Source: CAIYRG01 sp964446945 (GTDB lineage Bacteria; Pseudomonadota; Alphaproteobacteria; Micropepsales; Micropepsaceae). Taken from it: a stretch of 64,000 nucleotides of DNA. This document shows positions 1 to 9,302 of the stretch, in pieces; position 1 is the first letter of the stretch, and every line of letters begins with the position of its first letter. The position numbers and the translations under genes were made by a program. The notes beneath the pieces were generated by a model. That model was not told where the DNA came from and did not search any database. It saw nothing but the letters and a program-made list of their open reading frames with translations. The stretch spans positions 55,283-119,282 of the forward strand of contig CAYUQO010000015.1 of NCBI GenBank assembly GCA_964446945.1, in the 5' to 3' direction.

Positions 1-47
1 ATCGCGGCAAATCCGAATTTGGTCTTAACCTTCAAACCGTTGCTCCA

Positions 48-3000
48 CTATTCCCCCGGCGCGAGATGGTCGGCCGGCACACGTCCGGCCCGCGGCATGA
101 TTCGCTCGCGCATGCGTTCGATCAGTACATAAAAGACAGGTACAAATCCAAGGCTGAGAAGTGTCGCGGCCATCATGCCGCCGACCACCGTCGTGCCGAT
201 CGATTGCCGGCTCGCCGCCCCCGCACCGGTCGCGATCATCAGCGGGACAGCGCCGAAAATGAACGCAAATGCCGTCATCAGAATTGGCCGCAGGCGCAGC
301 CGCGCCGCTTCCCTGGCCGCATGCACGATGTCCTCGCCCGCTTCGCGCCGGCGCTTGGCGAACTCGACAATCAGGATTGCATTCTTCGCCGACAATCCGA
401 TCAGCAGCACAAATCCGATCTGGGAATAGATGTCGACCTGCATTTGCCGCAGCCACAGCAGCGACAGCGCCCCAAGAAGAGCCAGCGGCACGGCCAGAAT
501 GATGGTGAACGGAATCGTCCAGCTCTCATATTGAGCCGCAAGAAACAGGAACACGAAAATCAGCGCCAGCCCGAACACCAGGCCCGCCACCGATCCCGCC
601 TGCAATTCCTGATAGGTGATACCGGTCCATTCGAAGCCGAAATCGGACGGCAGCTTCCGCGCCGCCCGTTCCATGGCCGCGACCGCTTCGTTCGAACTGA
701 ATCCGGGCGCCGCCGTGCCTGTCACTTCCGCCGAACCGTAGAGATTGTAATGAGGCACCACTTCCGTGCCGACCACCGGAACAAGTTTTCCCAGGGTGCC
801 GAGCGGCACCATGCCGCCGGAATTGTTGCGCACATAGAGCTGCGACAGATCGCTCCTGTTGCCGCGCGATTGCGGGTCGGCTTCCAGCAGCACCTGGAAG
901 GTGCGGCCGAACAGAGTCACGTTGTTGACATAGAGCGAGCCGAGATAGATCTGCATGGTGTTGAACACGTCGCTCAAATTCACGCCCAGCAATTTCGCCT
1001 TGGTGCGGTCCAGGTCGAAATTGTATTGCGGCGTCGAATCGTCAAAGCTGGTGATCAGCGTCTTGCCATCGATCTCTTTCTGTTTGCGCGCTTCGGCGAG
1101 CAGGGTCTGCACCGCATCATAAAGCGCGGCGCTGCCCCGTCCGGTCCGGTCCTCGAGCTGGAAATCAAAGCCGCCGAACGTTCCGATGCCGTTGATCGCG
1201 GGCGGGTTGAGCGCCAGCGTGACGCCCTCGGCGAGGCCGGAAAGTTTCGGCTGCACATTGGCAATGATGTTGGCCAGACTCTGATCCGGTCCGCGCTGAT
1301 CCCACGGCTTTAGGATGGCAAATTGCGCGGCGGCGTTCGACGCATTGGCCCGCGTGACGAAATTCAGGCCTGTCACCGACATAACGCTGTCCACGCCCGG
1401 CGTACGCAGCAGGATGTCGCGAACCTGGTTGGCCACCGCTTCCGTCCGCTGCAGCGATGCGCCATTGGGAAGCTGGGTGATCACATAAAAATACCCGGTG
1501 TCCTCCAGCGGGACGAAAGTGGAGGGCAGCGTTTCGTACAGTCCGTAGGTGACAACCAGCGCGCCGGCAAACAGCCCGACGGCCGGCCAGCGATAGCGGA
1601 CAAGCGTGCGGATGGAGCCGGCATATTTGTGCCGCGCCCAGTCAAACGCGAAATTGAAGGCGCGAAACAACGGAAAATGCGGCGGCCTCTCGTGCCGCAA
1701 CAGCAGGGCGCACAGCGCCGGACTCAGGGTCAGTGAATTGAAGGCCGAGAACGCGGCGGAGATCGCAATTGTCAATGCGAACTGGTTGTAAAGCCGTCCC
1801 GTGATGCCCGGCAAAAATGCGATCGGGACGAACACCGCCCCCAGCACAGCCGAGGTCGCGATGATCGGGCCAGTCACTTCCTTCATCGCGACCTTCGTCG
1901 CCATCAACGGAGGCATGCCGTTTTCGAGCTGGCGCTGGACGTTTTCGACCACCACGATCGCGTCATCCACCACCAGTCCGATCGCCAGAACGATTCCGAG
2001 CATGCTGACGGTGTTGATGGAAAAGCCGAGCAGATACATCACGGCCAGAGTGGCGATCAGCGATACCGGAATTGCAATCATCGGAATCAGCGTGGTTCGC
2101 CAGCTCTGGAGAAAAATGTAAACCACCAGCAGCACCAGCACGAGCGCGATGCCCAAAGTCTTCATGACTTCGTTCATCGACGCCGATACGAACATGGTGG
2201 TGTCGTAACTGACCGACCACGCCATGCCCTTGGGAAACCGGGCGCCAAGTTCGGCCATGGTGTCGCGCACGCGCTTGTCGACTTCCAGCGCATTGGCCTG
2301 GGGCAGCTGGAAGACTGCGAGAATGGCCGCCGGATGCGTGTCGATCGCCGCATCGGACGTATATTGCAGCGCGCCGAGATCGCTGCGCGCGACATCGCGC
2401 AGATAAACGGCGGCGTCGCTCGCGGTGCCGGCGCGCAACACGATATTGCCGAATTGCTGCGGGTCGGCGAGCTGCCCCTGCGCGTTGATCTGGTACTGGA
2501 ATGCGGTGCCCGCCGGCGCGGGTTCCTCACCGAATTTGCCGGCTGCGACCTGCACATTCTGTTCGGCAATCGCCTGCTGCACATCGCTGGCTGTCATGCC
2601 GAGCTTGGCCAGCTTGTTGGGATCGAGCCAGATCCGCATCGCGTAGCGCCGCTCGCCGAAGATCGTGACGTCACTCACGCCCGGCAGCCGCTTCAACGGA
2701 TTGATCAGCTGCAAATAGGCGTAATTCGACAATGTCACCGGATCGAGCGAATTGTTCGGCGAATAGACATTCACCGCCATGATGAAATTCGGGTTCTGCT
2801 TCTGGATCGTGACGCCGGTCTGGTTCACGATCGGCGGCAGCTGCGGCGTCGCCTGTGAAACCCGATTCTGAACATCGACCGCGGCGATGTTGACGTCATA
2901 GCCGACATTGAAAGTTACGGTGATCGTCGACGTGCCGTCATTGGCGCTGACCGAAGAAATATAGGCCATGCCCTGCGCGCCATTGATCTGGGCTTCCAGC

Positions 3001-3191
3001 GGCGTGCTGACCGTATCGGCGACGACTTGCGAACTCGCACCGGTATAGGTGGATTTCACCAGCACCTGCGGCGGCGTAATCTCGGGAAAGCGATCGACCG
3101 GCAGATTGGCGTAGGCGATGAGCCCGGCCAGCACCATGATGATGGCGATGGCGGACGCGAACACCGGCCGCTCGATGAAAAAATTGACCAT
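48..3191 (-). CDS. RND multidrug efflux permease (AcrB/HAE1 family)
   Basis: This 1047-residue inner-membrane protein is the proton-driven pump subunit of a tripartite efflux system. The N-terminus (MVNFFIERPVFASAIAI) and full AcrB-like length are typical of the HAE1 family. The TM4 aspartate pair is present in LAIGLVVDDAIVVVEN and the TM10 lysine in LLIGLSAKNAILIVEF, so the proton relay looks intact. Two large periplasmic loops follow TM1 and TM7. It is transcribed divergently from a TetR-type regulator, which probably controls it. No membrane-fusion or TolC-type gene is visible beside it; a partner could lie to the left, beyond the window. The substrate cannot be read from sequence. Confidence 0.95.
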   Translation of the reverse strand: MVNFFIERPVFASAIAIIMVLAGLIAYANLPVDRFPEITPPQVLVKSTYTGASSQVVADTVSTPLEAQINGAQGMAYISSVSANDGTSTITVTFNVGYDVNIAAVDVQNRVSQATPQLPPIVNQTGVTIQKQNPNFIMAVNVYSPNNSLDPVTLSNYAYLQLINPLKRLPGVSDVTIFGERRYAMRIWLDPNKLAKLGMTASDVQQAIAEQNVQVAAGKFGEEPAPAGTAFQYQINAQGQLADPQQFGNIVLRAGTASDAAVYLRDVARSDLGALQYTSDAAIDTHPAAILAVFQLPQANALEVDKRVRDTMAELGARFPKGMAWSVSYDTTMFVSASMNEVMKTLGIALVLVLLVVYIFLQSWRTTLIPMIAIPVSLIATLAVMYLLGFSINTVSMLGIVLAIGLVVDDAIVVVENVQRQLENGMPPLMATKVAMKEVTGPIIATSAVLGAVFVPIAFLPGITGRLYNQFALTIAISAAFSAFNSLTLSPALCALLLRHERPPHFPLFRAFNFAFDWARHKYAGSIRTLVRYRWPAVGLFAGALVVTYGLYETLPSTFVPLEDTGYFYVITQLPNGASLQRTEAVANQVRDILLRTPGVDSVMSVTGLNFVTRANASNAAAQFAILKPWDQRGPDQSLANIIANVQPKLSGLAEGVTLALNPPAINGIGTFGGFDFQLEDRTGRGSAALYDAVQTLLAEARKQKEIDGKTLITSFDDSTPQYNFDLDRTKAKLLGVNLSDVFNTMQIYLGSLYVNNVTLFGRTFQVLLEADPQSRGNRSDLSQLYVRNNSGGMVPLGTLGKLVPVVGTEVVPHYNLYGSAEVTGTAAPGFSSNEAVAAMERAARKLPSDFGFEWTGITYQELQAGSVAGLVFGLALIFVFLFLAAQYESWTIPFTIILAVPLALLGALSLLWLRQMQVDIYSQIGFVLLIGLSAKNAILIVEFAKRRREAGEDIVHAAREAARLRLRPILMTAFAFIFGAVPLMIATGAGAASRQSIGTTVVGGMMAATLLSLGFVPVFYVLIERMRERIMPRAGRVPADHLAPGE

Positions 3192-3223
3192 GGAGAACTT
3201 GCGCGGCGCACCGCATCCGTTTA

Positions 3224-3246
3224 GGAAACGCCACCGTATAGTTTCC
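3224..3246. promoter_or_regulatory. Candidate TetR operator between RND pump and regulator
   Basis: The 56-bp gap between the two divergent genes contains an inverted repeat, GGAAAC, 11-nt spacer, GTTTCC. Its position between the start codons and its dimeric symmetry fit an operator for the adjacent TetR protein. The arms are short, so this is an inference from location and symmetry only. Confidence 0.4.
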
Positions 3247-3247
3247 A

Positions 3248-3958
3248 GTGGAAGAGCCTGTCAAGGGAATGAGCATCGCGGAAACATCGGCGCCGGGCGC
3301 GGCAAAGCGTGGCGGACGGCCGACACGGCGCGAAGCCGAGGAGTGCCTGAAGCGCATCCTCGCTATCGCGCAACGCCATTTCCTCACGCGCGGCTACAGC
3401 GAAACCTCGCTCGACGCGATTGCCCGCGAGGCGGGCGTCGCCAAGAAGACTCTCTATCACCATTTCGGCAGCAAGGCCGGATTGTTCGGCGAAATCGTCG
3501 CCCATTGCCGCAACAGCCGTAACGCCGAGCTGAGCAACATCATGCTCGCCTCCGACGAGCCTGCGCATGTGCTCAAACAGGTCGCGCTTCACCTGCTCGA
3601 TTTCCTGACCCGCCCTGAACGCATCAAACTGCACAAGCTGGTTGTGCTCGAGGTCAGCCGTTTTCCCCAACTGGTGCGCGCGGTGCTGTATGACCGGCGT
3701 GGCGCTCTGACCGGCATGGAGCCACTGAGATGCTGGTTCCGCGACGCGGTGGCGGCGGGGAAACTTGAGATCGCCGACCCCGACCTCGCCGCCGACCAAT
3801 TCGTGCATCTCGTGCTGGGCGGAATTCGCGACCGGATCATTCTCGGTGTCGTGCACCGCCCGGATGCCGCCCGGCGCGAACGCATCGCCGATCAGGCAGT
3901 CAAGATTTTCCTCGCAGGAACCCGAAAGCAGAGTCCGGACAAGACATCTGTGGGCTGA
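3248..3958 (+). CDS. TetR/AcrR family transcriptional repressor
   Basis: A 236-residue DNA-binding regulator. After a basic N-terminal tail it shows the canonical TetR helix-turn-helix around residues 50-85 (SLDAIAREAGVAKKTLYHHF), then a helical ligand-binding half. It diverges from the RND pump gene and is the natural candidate to repress it in response to a pump substrate. The frame opens with GTG at 3248; an in-frame ATG at 3269 would give MSIAETSAPGAAKRGG and is equally plausible. The C-terminal domain resembles the AcrR group that often neighbours efflux pumps. Confidence 0.9.
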   Translation: MEEPVKGMSIAETSAPGAAKRGGRPTRREAEECLKRILAIAQRHFLTRGYSETSLDAIAREAGVAKKTLYHHFGSKAGLFGEIVAHCRNSRNAELSNIMLASDEPAHVLKQVALHLLDFLTRPERIKLHKLVVLEVSRFPQLVRAVLYDRRGALTGMEPLRCWFRDAVAAGKLEIADPDLAADQFVHLVLGGIRDRIILGVVHRPDAARRERIADQAVKIFLAGTRKQSPDKTSVG

Positions 3959-4000
3959 TGATCTTCCTGTCCCCGTAAAGGCGCTCTGCCGGAATACGCT

Positions 4001-4129
4001 TTAGCTGTGGGTTTTGACCTTTCCGGTATCGGCCGCGACATAGCCCGAGGGATAGCTGTAATCATAAGCGCAGCCGGCCAGCATCATAAGGGCGACCGCA
4101 ACCACGCCGAAAATCAGGCTCTTGCGCAT
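4001..4129 (-). CDS. Tiny entericidin-like lipoprotein, 42 residues
   Basis: A very short gene encoding a signal peptide ending in a lipobox (MLAGC), followed by about 23 residues (AYDYSYPSGYVAADTGKVK). The start is supported by a clear AGGAG ribosome-binding site about 6 nt upstream of the ATG. Mature product would be a short, tyrosine-rich peptide anchored by lipidated cysteine. It lies tail-to-tail with the TetR gene and divergent from nicotinate phosphoribosyltransferase. Similar micro-lipoproteins are common in Proteobacteria and mostly uncharacterised; I assign no function beyond envelope location. Confidence 0.75.
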   Translation of the reverse strand: MRKSLIFGVVAVALMMLAGCAYDYSYPSGYVAADTGKVKTHS

Positions 4130-4294
4130 TGGTAACTCCTGTTTCGCAGCCGGACGGAACGGCTCGCGTTGCCATTCTCCTCAAAACCACAACGCGCCAG
4201 TCACGCCCGGCCAGAGCACGATTGGGTTAACTTGAATCATCTGCGCCGGCCCCGCGGCTTCGTGGTGCAGAAACAGCAAATCGCGCTATGCTGG

Positions 4295-5659
4295 ATGAGA
4301 ACATTCGACGGCAACGTCCCCATGCCGGCAGGCGACGCGCTGAACACCGACCTGTATCAGCTCAACATGATCCAGGCCTATCTGGACCATGGGAAGACAG
4401 ATACTGCCGTCTTCGAATTCTTCTTCCGCAACCTTCCGCCGCAACGCCAGTTCCTCGTCGCCGCCGGCCTCGAACAGGCGCTCGTCTTCCTCGAATGTTT
4501 TCGCGTTCTCCCGGAAGAACTCGAATGGCTGAAGACCACCGGGCGCTTTAGTACCGATCTGATTGGATATCTCGCCGGTCTCCGCTTCGAAGGCGACGTA
4601 CATGCTGTGCCGGAGGGCACGATCTGCTTCGCCGATGAACCAGTGCTGCGAATCACCGCGCCGCTGCCGGTGGCGCAACTTGTCGAAACGCGGCTGATCA
4701 ATCTGTTGCATTTTCAAACCCTGATCGCGAGCAAGGCGGCGCGCTTTGTGCTGCGCGCCCCGGGAAAGCTGCTGGTCGATTTCGGTTTGCGCCGCGCGCA
4801 TGGCGCCGAAGCCGGTCTGTTCGCAGCGCGCGCCGCCTACATCGCCGGTTTCGCAGGCACCGCCACCATGCTGGCCGCGCGCGATTTCGCGATCCCGCTT
4901 TACGGCACCATGGCACATTCCTTTATCCAGGCATTCGACAGCGAAGCGGATGCATTTGCCGCGTTTGCCGATTCCCGGCCCGATCATCTCGTATTCCTGA
5001 TCGACACCTATGATACCGAAGCCGCCGCGCATGCCGTGGTCGCGATGGCGCCCAAACTCGCCGCGGTCGGCATTCCGGTTGAGGCTGTGCGGCTCGATTC
5101 CGGCGATCTCATCGCGCTGTCAAGAAGCGTGCGCAAAATTCTCGATGCCGGGGGACTGCGCGGCACAAGCATCTTTGCCAGCGGCGGAATCGACGAGCCG
5201 GAACTTGCCTCAATGATCGCGCAACAGGCGCCGATCGATGGCTTTGGCATCGGCACCAGCCTGACCACATCCTATGATTCTCCCTCGCTCGACTGTGCCT
5301 ATAAGCTTCAGGAATATGCCGGCGTGCCACGGCGCAAACGATCCCCGGGCAAATCAACCTGGCCCGGCCGTAAACAGGTGTGGCGCAGCTATGGCCCGGA
5401 TGGACGCATGGCCGGCGATATACTCTCGCTTGAACAGGAGCTTCAGAAGGGGGAGCCACTGATCCGGCAAGTGATGAAATCGGGCAAGCGCATGGATGCC
5501 CCGGCGCCGCTTGCCGATGTGCGCGCGCGCGCCGCGCAACAATTGCAGCGCCTGCCGGAAGATCTGCGGCAGTTTCGAACCGAAACTGCCTATCCGATCG
5601 AGATCGGCGACACGCTGCGCCGGCTCGCCGGCGAAGTGGATCGCCGCACCGCAACATGA
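4295..5659 (+). CDS. pncB: Nicotinate phosphoribosyltransferase
   Basis: Converts nicotinate, PRPP and ATP to nicotinate mononucleotide in the Preiss-Handler NAD salvage route. Family landmarks are the N-terminal ALNTDLYQLNMIQAYL, the VDFGLRRAHG motif, PLYGTMAHSFIQ, the VRLDSGD strand and the phosphate-binding GFGIGTSLTTSYD. The open frame runs back to 4169, but the extra residues do not look like this family. ATG at 4295 or 4322 (MPAGDALNTDLYQ) are better starts; neither has a strong ribosome-binding site. It is followed by a membrane protein with an ATGA overlap. Confidence 0.9.
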   Translation: MRTFDGNVPMPAGDALNTDLYQLNMIQAYLDHGKTDTAVFEFFFRNLPPQRQFLVAAGLEQALVFLECFRVLPEELEWLKTTGRFSTDLIGYLAGLRFEGDVHAVPEGTICFADEPVLRITAPLPVAQLVETRLINLLHFQTLIASKAARFVLRAPGKLLVDFGLRRAHGAEAGLFAARAAYIAGFAGTATMLAARDFAIPLYGTMAHSFIQAFDSEADAFAAFADSRPDHLVFLIDTYDTEAAAHAVVAMAPKLAAVGIPVEAVRLDSGDLIALSRSVRKILDAGGLRGTSIFASGGIDEPELASMIAQQAPIDGFGIGTSLTTSYDSPSLDCAYKLQEYAGVPRRKRSPGKSTWPGRKQVWRSYGPDGRMAGDILSLEQELQKGEPLIRQVMKSGKRMDAPAPLADVRARAAQQLQRLPEDLRQFRTETAYPIEIGDTLRRLAGEVDRRTAT

Positions 5660-6102
5660 TGGTGTTGCTGCTCGACCGCGCCACGTTGCACTTCGCCGCA
5701 TTGGCGGTGCTTTATTTCCATTCCGCGGTCGTGCTGTTCAATGTGTTCTGGCTCATCGCAGTGCCGCTCGGCGCATGGTTCGGTTGGCAATTTGTGCGCA
5801 GCTTCGGCTGGCGAATACTTCACCTTGCCGCCCTCGTCATTGTCGCGGCACAGGCTGCGGCAGGGCGCCTATGCTTCCTCACGCTGATTCAGAATGAACT
5901 GCAGGCCGCAAGCGGCGGAGCCACGCCACCATCGCCGCTCACCCGCATCATCATGGACGTGATCTATTGGCCCCTGCCCGGCTGGGTCTTCGCGCCGCTC
6001 TATATGCTGGCGCTCGGCTTTGCCGCTTATCTCTGGTTCGCTGTCCCGCCGCGCCGCCCGCGCCACATCCGAACCCGAGGTCGTCGCTCCGGTTCAGGCT
6101 GA
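5656..6102 (+). CDS. DUF2784-like integral membrane protein
   Basis: A 148-residue protein with about four hydrophobic helices and a short basic C-terminus. Spacing of the helices, the polar residues between them (FVRSFGWRILHLAALVIV, then a Leu-Ile-Gln-Asn-Glu segment) and the size match the DUF2784 family of unknown function. It starts inside the stop of nicotinate phosphoribosyltransferase (ATGA overlap), so the two are co-translated, although no link to NAD salvage is known. Its 3' end overlaps the convergent J-domain gene by a few bases. Confidence 0.7.
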   Translation: MMVLLLDRATLHFAALAVLYFHSAVVLFNVFWLIAVPLGAWFGWQFVRSFGWRILHLAALVIVAAQAAAGRLCFLTLIQNELQAASGGATPPSPLTRIIMDVIYWPLPGWVFAPLYMLALGFAAYLWFAVPPRRPRHIRTRGRRSGSG

Positions 6103-6546
6103 TCCGCTACTGATCGTTTTCAGAAGCTCGGCATAGGCGTCATTGATGCGCATCATGTTCCTGTTTGCGAGCTCCTGATATTCGCTGCCGAGCCCCATGC
6201 CCTTGATGCGGTCGGGATGGTGCGCACGGACGAGCTCATAATAAGCCCGCTTCAACTCCTCGGCCGAGACGCCTTCCTTGACCCCCAGAATGTGCCAGGG
6301 ATTGTTGCCGCGATAAGGCGCGGGAGGGGGCGTGGAGAGCGACACTTTCTGAATGGCCGATTTGGCGATGGCCAGGAATTGCCCCTCAACAGTCTGGACC
6401 GGCAGAAATTTGCGATCGTCATTGAGCAGATCGGTTACCCGCCCCTGATTGGTCTGAAACAGATTGCCGCAAATGGTTGAACCATCGGCGAGCGAGATTT
6501 CGGCGAGGATGGCCGATTTGGAAATTTTTCGGGGATCGTGGTTCAC
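6094..6546 (-). CDS. J-domain protein (DnaJ family, C-terminal J domain)
   Basis: A 150-residue protein with its J domain at the C-terminus (about residues 82-145), including the diagnostic HPD in YELVRAHHPDRIKG, the loop that stimulates Hsp70 ATPase. The first 75 residues (SAILAEISLADGSTICGNLF) form a separate beta-rich domain also found in other alphaproteobacterial J proteins. There is no Gly/Phe or zinc region, so it is a specialised co-chaperone, not DnaJ itself. The gene is divergent from the MBOAT gene. Confidence 0.85.
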   Translation of the reverse strand: MNHDPRKISKSAILAEISLADGSTICGNLFQTNQGRVTDLLNDDRKFLPVQTVEGQFLAIAKSAIQKVSLSTPPPAPYRGNNPWHILGVKEGVSAEELKRAYYELVRAHHPDRIKGMGLGSEYQELANRNMMRINDAYAELLKTISSGSA

Positions 6547-6687
6547 GTGTCACCGCACCATGCTTGCGTGCGACTGTGAACAATAATGGTTAGCGATTGG
6601 CTAAACCGGAGCGGAAAATTCACGGACAAGGTAACGTATTGCCAAACTGGAAAACCAGCCGTGTGCCTTTGGGAAGGCGCACCGGTT

Positions 6688-6705
6688 TGACGGACCGGTC
6701 CGTCA
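6688..6705. promoter_or_regulatory. 18-bp perfect palindrome upstream of the MBOAT gene
   Basis: TGACGGACCGGTCCGTCA is a perfect 9+9 palindrome ending 18 nt before the MBOAT ATG at 6724, where a ribosome-binding site would be expected but none is obvious. It could be an operator for a dimeric regulator or an mRNA hairpin that affects initiation. Function is inferred from position and symmetry only. Confidence 0.5.
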
Positions 6706-6723
6706 GCGATATCGACTCGTGCG

Positions 6724-8253
6724 ATGTTGTTCAATTCCAACGCTTTTTTGTTCGAATTCCTGCCGGTCGTGCTGGCCGGATTCTTCCTGGCGAAGAATCT
6801 CGTTGGCGGCCGCGCGGCGCAATGCTGGCTCGCACTCTGTTCGGTCGTTTTTTACGCCTCCGCGGGCCTGTCGCTGCTGCCGCCCTTAGCCCTGTCGATT
6901 TTTGTCAATTTCCTGACGGGGCGCGCGCTGACCCGCCGCCATCTCCGCGGCGAACCGGCCGGTGCACTGTTGTTCGCCGGCGTCGCGTTCAATCTGTTGC
7001 TGCTCGGCTGGTTCAAATACGCCGATTTCGCGGTGGTGAATTTCAACTTTCTCGGCCTGCATTTCGCTGCTCCCGGCGTCGCACTGCCGCTCGGCATCTC
7101 GTTCTACACCTTCACCCAGATCGCCTTTCTCGCCGACGCCGCGCGCGGAGCTGCAAGCGAATACGACATACTGCGTTATGTCCTGTTCGTAACGTTCTTT
7201 CCGCATCTGATCGCCGGACCGATCATCCATCACCGCGAGATGATGCCGCAATTCGCGCCCGAGCGTCTGACGGCGCGGATATTCAATCATCTGCCCAAGG
7301 CAGTGATGCTGTTTACCATCGGGCTGGCAAAAAAAGTGCTGCTGGCCGATGGTTTTGCGACGCTGGCGCAGCCGGTATTCGACAACGCCGCACACGGACT
7401 GCCGCCCGACTTCATCGCCGCCTGGACCGCCACGCTCGCCTACGCATTCCAGATCTACTTCGATTTCTCGGGCTATTCCGACATGGCGCTGGCACTGGCG
7501 CTGATGTTCGGAATCCGTCTGCCGGTGAATTTCCTTTCACCATACAAATCGCCCAGCATCGTCGAGTTCTGGCGCAGCTGGCACATGACGCTGTCACGTT
7601 TCCTGCGTGATTACGTCTACATCCCGCTCGGCGGCAACCGGCATGGCCCATGGCGCCGCTATGCCAATCTGATGATCGTGATGAGCGTCGGCGGGTTGTG
7701 GCATGGTGCGGGCTGGACATTCCTCATCTGGGGCGCGCTGCACGGATTTTACCTTCTGGTGAATCACGCCTGGCGCACTGCCGCCGGGCGCTGGCACTTG
7801 GCGCTTTCGCTGTGGTCCGGCCGCATCATCACATTCATTGCCGTCGCGCTTGCATGGGTTGTGTTCCGCGCCGACACATTCGCCGCCGCCCGCGAGTTCT
7901 ATGCTGCAATGTTCGGCCTGAACGGCATTGCAGTTTCGGCCGACGTGCTGCGCGCGCTTGGCATCCCAAACGGCATCGGTACCGGCGCAATCCGGATCAT
8001 TCCGCTCCTCACAACCGAACTCAATCAACCGCTCGTCATCCTCTGGTGTCTGGCCGGACTCGCGTTTGTCTGGCTGCTGCCCAACAGCATGGAGTTGACC
8101 GGATTCGCGCCGCCGCCCTCCGGCGCATGGGCGCGCAAGTTCGAATTCCGCAATGCTGCGCGTTTCGCCGTCGCCGCGGCTGTGTGCCTGTTCGCCTGTA
8201 TCAGCGCGATCAATTCCGGCGCGCCGAGCGCGTTCATCTACTATCGATTCTGA
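6724..8253 (+). CDS. MBOAT family O-acyltransferase (AlgI-like)
   Basis: A 509-residue polytopic membrane protein that probably transfers acyl groups across the inner membrane onto a periplasmic glycan or other acceptor. Signature motifs are LPLGISFYTFTQIAFLAD, YFDFSGYSDMALALALMFG, FWRSWHMTLSRFLRDYVYIP and the catalytic histidine in GGLWHGAGWTFLIWG. It is followed 3 nt later by an SGNH-like exported protein, the partnership seen in alginate, DltB/DltD and PatA/PatB acetylation systems. No polysaccharide synthase is nearby, so the acceptor is unknown. Confidence 0.93.
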   Translation: MLFNSNAFLFEFLPVVLAGFFLAKNLVGGRAAQCWLALCSVVFYASAGLSLLPPLALSIFVNFLTGRALTRRHLRGEPAGALLFAGVAFNLLLLGWFKYADFAVVNFNFLGLHFAAPGVALPLGISFYTFTQIAFLADAARGAASEYDILRYVLFVTFFPHLIAGPIIHHREMMPQFAPERLTARIFNHLPKAVMLFTIGLAKKVLLADGFATLAQPVFDNAAHGLPPDFIAAWTATLAYAFQIYFDFSGYSDMALALALMFGIRLPVNFLSPYKSPSIVEFWRSWHMTLSRFLRDYVYIPLGGNRHGPWRRYANLMIVMSVGGLWHGAGWTFLIWGALHGFYLLVNHAWRTAAGRWHLALSLWSGRIITFIAVALAWVVFRADTFAAAREFYAAMFGLNGIAVSADVLRALGIPNGIGTGAIRIIPLLTTELNQPLVILWCLAGLAFVWLLPNSMELTGFAPPPSGAWARKFEFRNAARFAVAAAVCLFACISAINSGAPSAFIYYRF

Positions 8254-8256
8254 GCC

Positions 8257-9255
8257 ATGCGAGAGCACAAACTCCTTTCGGCTGCGCGATGGCTGGTGAT
8301 CTTCACCACCACCATCGGGGCGTTGTTTGCAGCGGCAGGACTCGATGCGGCGGCGCAGTTCGGCTCGCGCACCCGGAACAGTTGGTACACCTGTTCCTAT
8401 ATCGGCGCGAAACTTGCGCGCGGCAGCTCATTGGTGTCGCCGAAAGTGGTGGTGATCTCGGGGTCGAACGCGACCGACGGCATCGACATCGAGAGGCTGG
8501 CACAATCGCTTTCGATCCGTGCGTTCAACTTCGGACTCTCGGCGAGTTTCGGCCCGGGATTCCAGAGTTTTGAGGCAGCAAAGATTCTCAAGCCCGGCGA
8601 TGCCGTGCTGATGCCGCTCGAATATCTCGCCTATGACTATGGACGTCCGCAGGACAGCCTGGTGGATACGGTTTACACCTGCGGCCGCGACTATTGGCAA
8701 TCGCTCGCACCCGGTGAACGGCTGTTCTACGTCATGGCAGCAAAGCCGTGGCGGCTGATCGATGCGACGCTGTTTGAACGCAAGCGCGACCTGATGACCC
8801 GAACGGCGGCGGAAGCTTCCAATGACGCCGGCCTCTTCGGCCAGCGCCTGTCGGAGGTGATGCCGGTCGCGGCGCAGAATTTTTCCGGCCTGCAGCAGCC
8901 GCTCGCCATTCATTTCGATCCGGCAAGTCCTGGCGTGCGCGCGATCGCGAACTTCATTCGTGAAGCGCAGCGGCGCCACATCGCGGTCTTCGCCACCTGG
9001 CCGAACACGCTGTTGTTTCCGGAATATCGCGGCAATCCGGAACTGGCGAAAATCCGTGCCTTTTACGACGGCCTCGGAGTGCCGGTGATCGGCACGCCCG
9101 AAGATGCAATGTTTCCGGCAAAGCTGATGGGCGACACGATCTACCACCTGAATCGCACCGGGATCGCCATTCGCACGACACGCATCGCACACAGCCTCGC
9201 CGAAAATCCGGCGTTCAACGCGTGGCTCGCCACATCCCATGCAATCACAGAATGA
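8257..9255 (+). CDS. SGNH/DltD-like membrane-anchored partner of the MBOAT
   Basis: A 332-residue protein with one N-terminal membrane anchor (residues about 12-33) and a periplasmic domain. VVVISGSNATDG resembles SGNH block I with Ser in a GSN context, and DTIYHLNRTGIAIR resembles the C-terminal DxxHLN catalytic block found in DltD, AlgJ and AlgX. It begins 3 nt after the MBOAT stop and is almost certainly co-expressed. I infer that it completes acyl transfer in the periplasm. Overall similarity to named families is weak, so the specific reaction is not assigned. Confidence 0.7.
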   Translation: MREHKLLSAARWLVIFTTTIGALFAAAGLDAAAQFGSRTRNSWYTCSYIGAKLARGSSLVSPKVVVISGSNATDGIDIERLAQSLSIRAFNFGLSASFGPGFQSFEAAKILKPGDAVLMPLEYLAYDYGRPQDSLVDTVYTCGRDYWQSLAPGERLFYVMAAKPWRLIDATLFERKRDLMTRTAAEASNDAGLFGQRLSEVMPVAAQNFSGLQQPLAIHFDPASPGVRAIANFIREAQRRHIAVFATWPNTLLFPEYRGNPELAKIRAFYDGLGVPVIGTPEDAMFPAKLMGDTIYHLNRTGIAIRTTRIAHSLAENPAFNAWLATSHAITE

Positions 9256-9302
9256 TCACAGCTGCGGTCACATGGCGGTCAATTTTCAGCATAAGGTTTG
9301 CC

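Noticed and set aside
1..47. Possible gene end left of the RND pump
   Set aside because: Only 47 bases are available and neither strand shows a recognisable protein end.
66..1313. Long plus-strand open frame antisense to the RND pump gene
   Set aside because: The minus-strand protein is an unmistakable AcrB homologue; the plus-strand frame is Arg/His-rich without any domain, typical of a GC-rich shadow frame.
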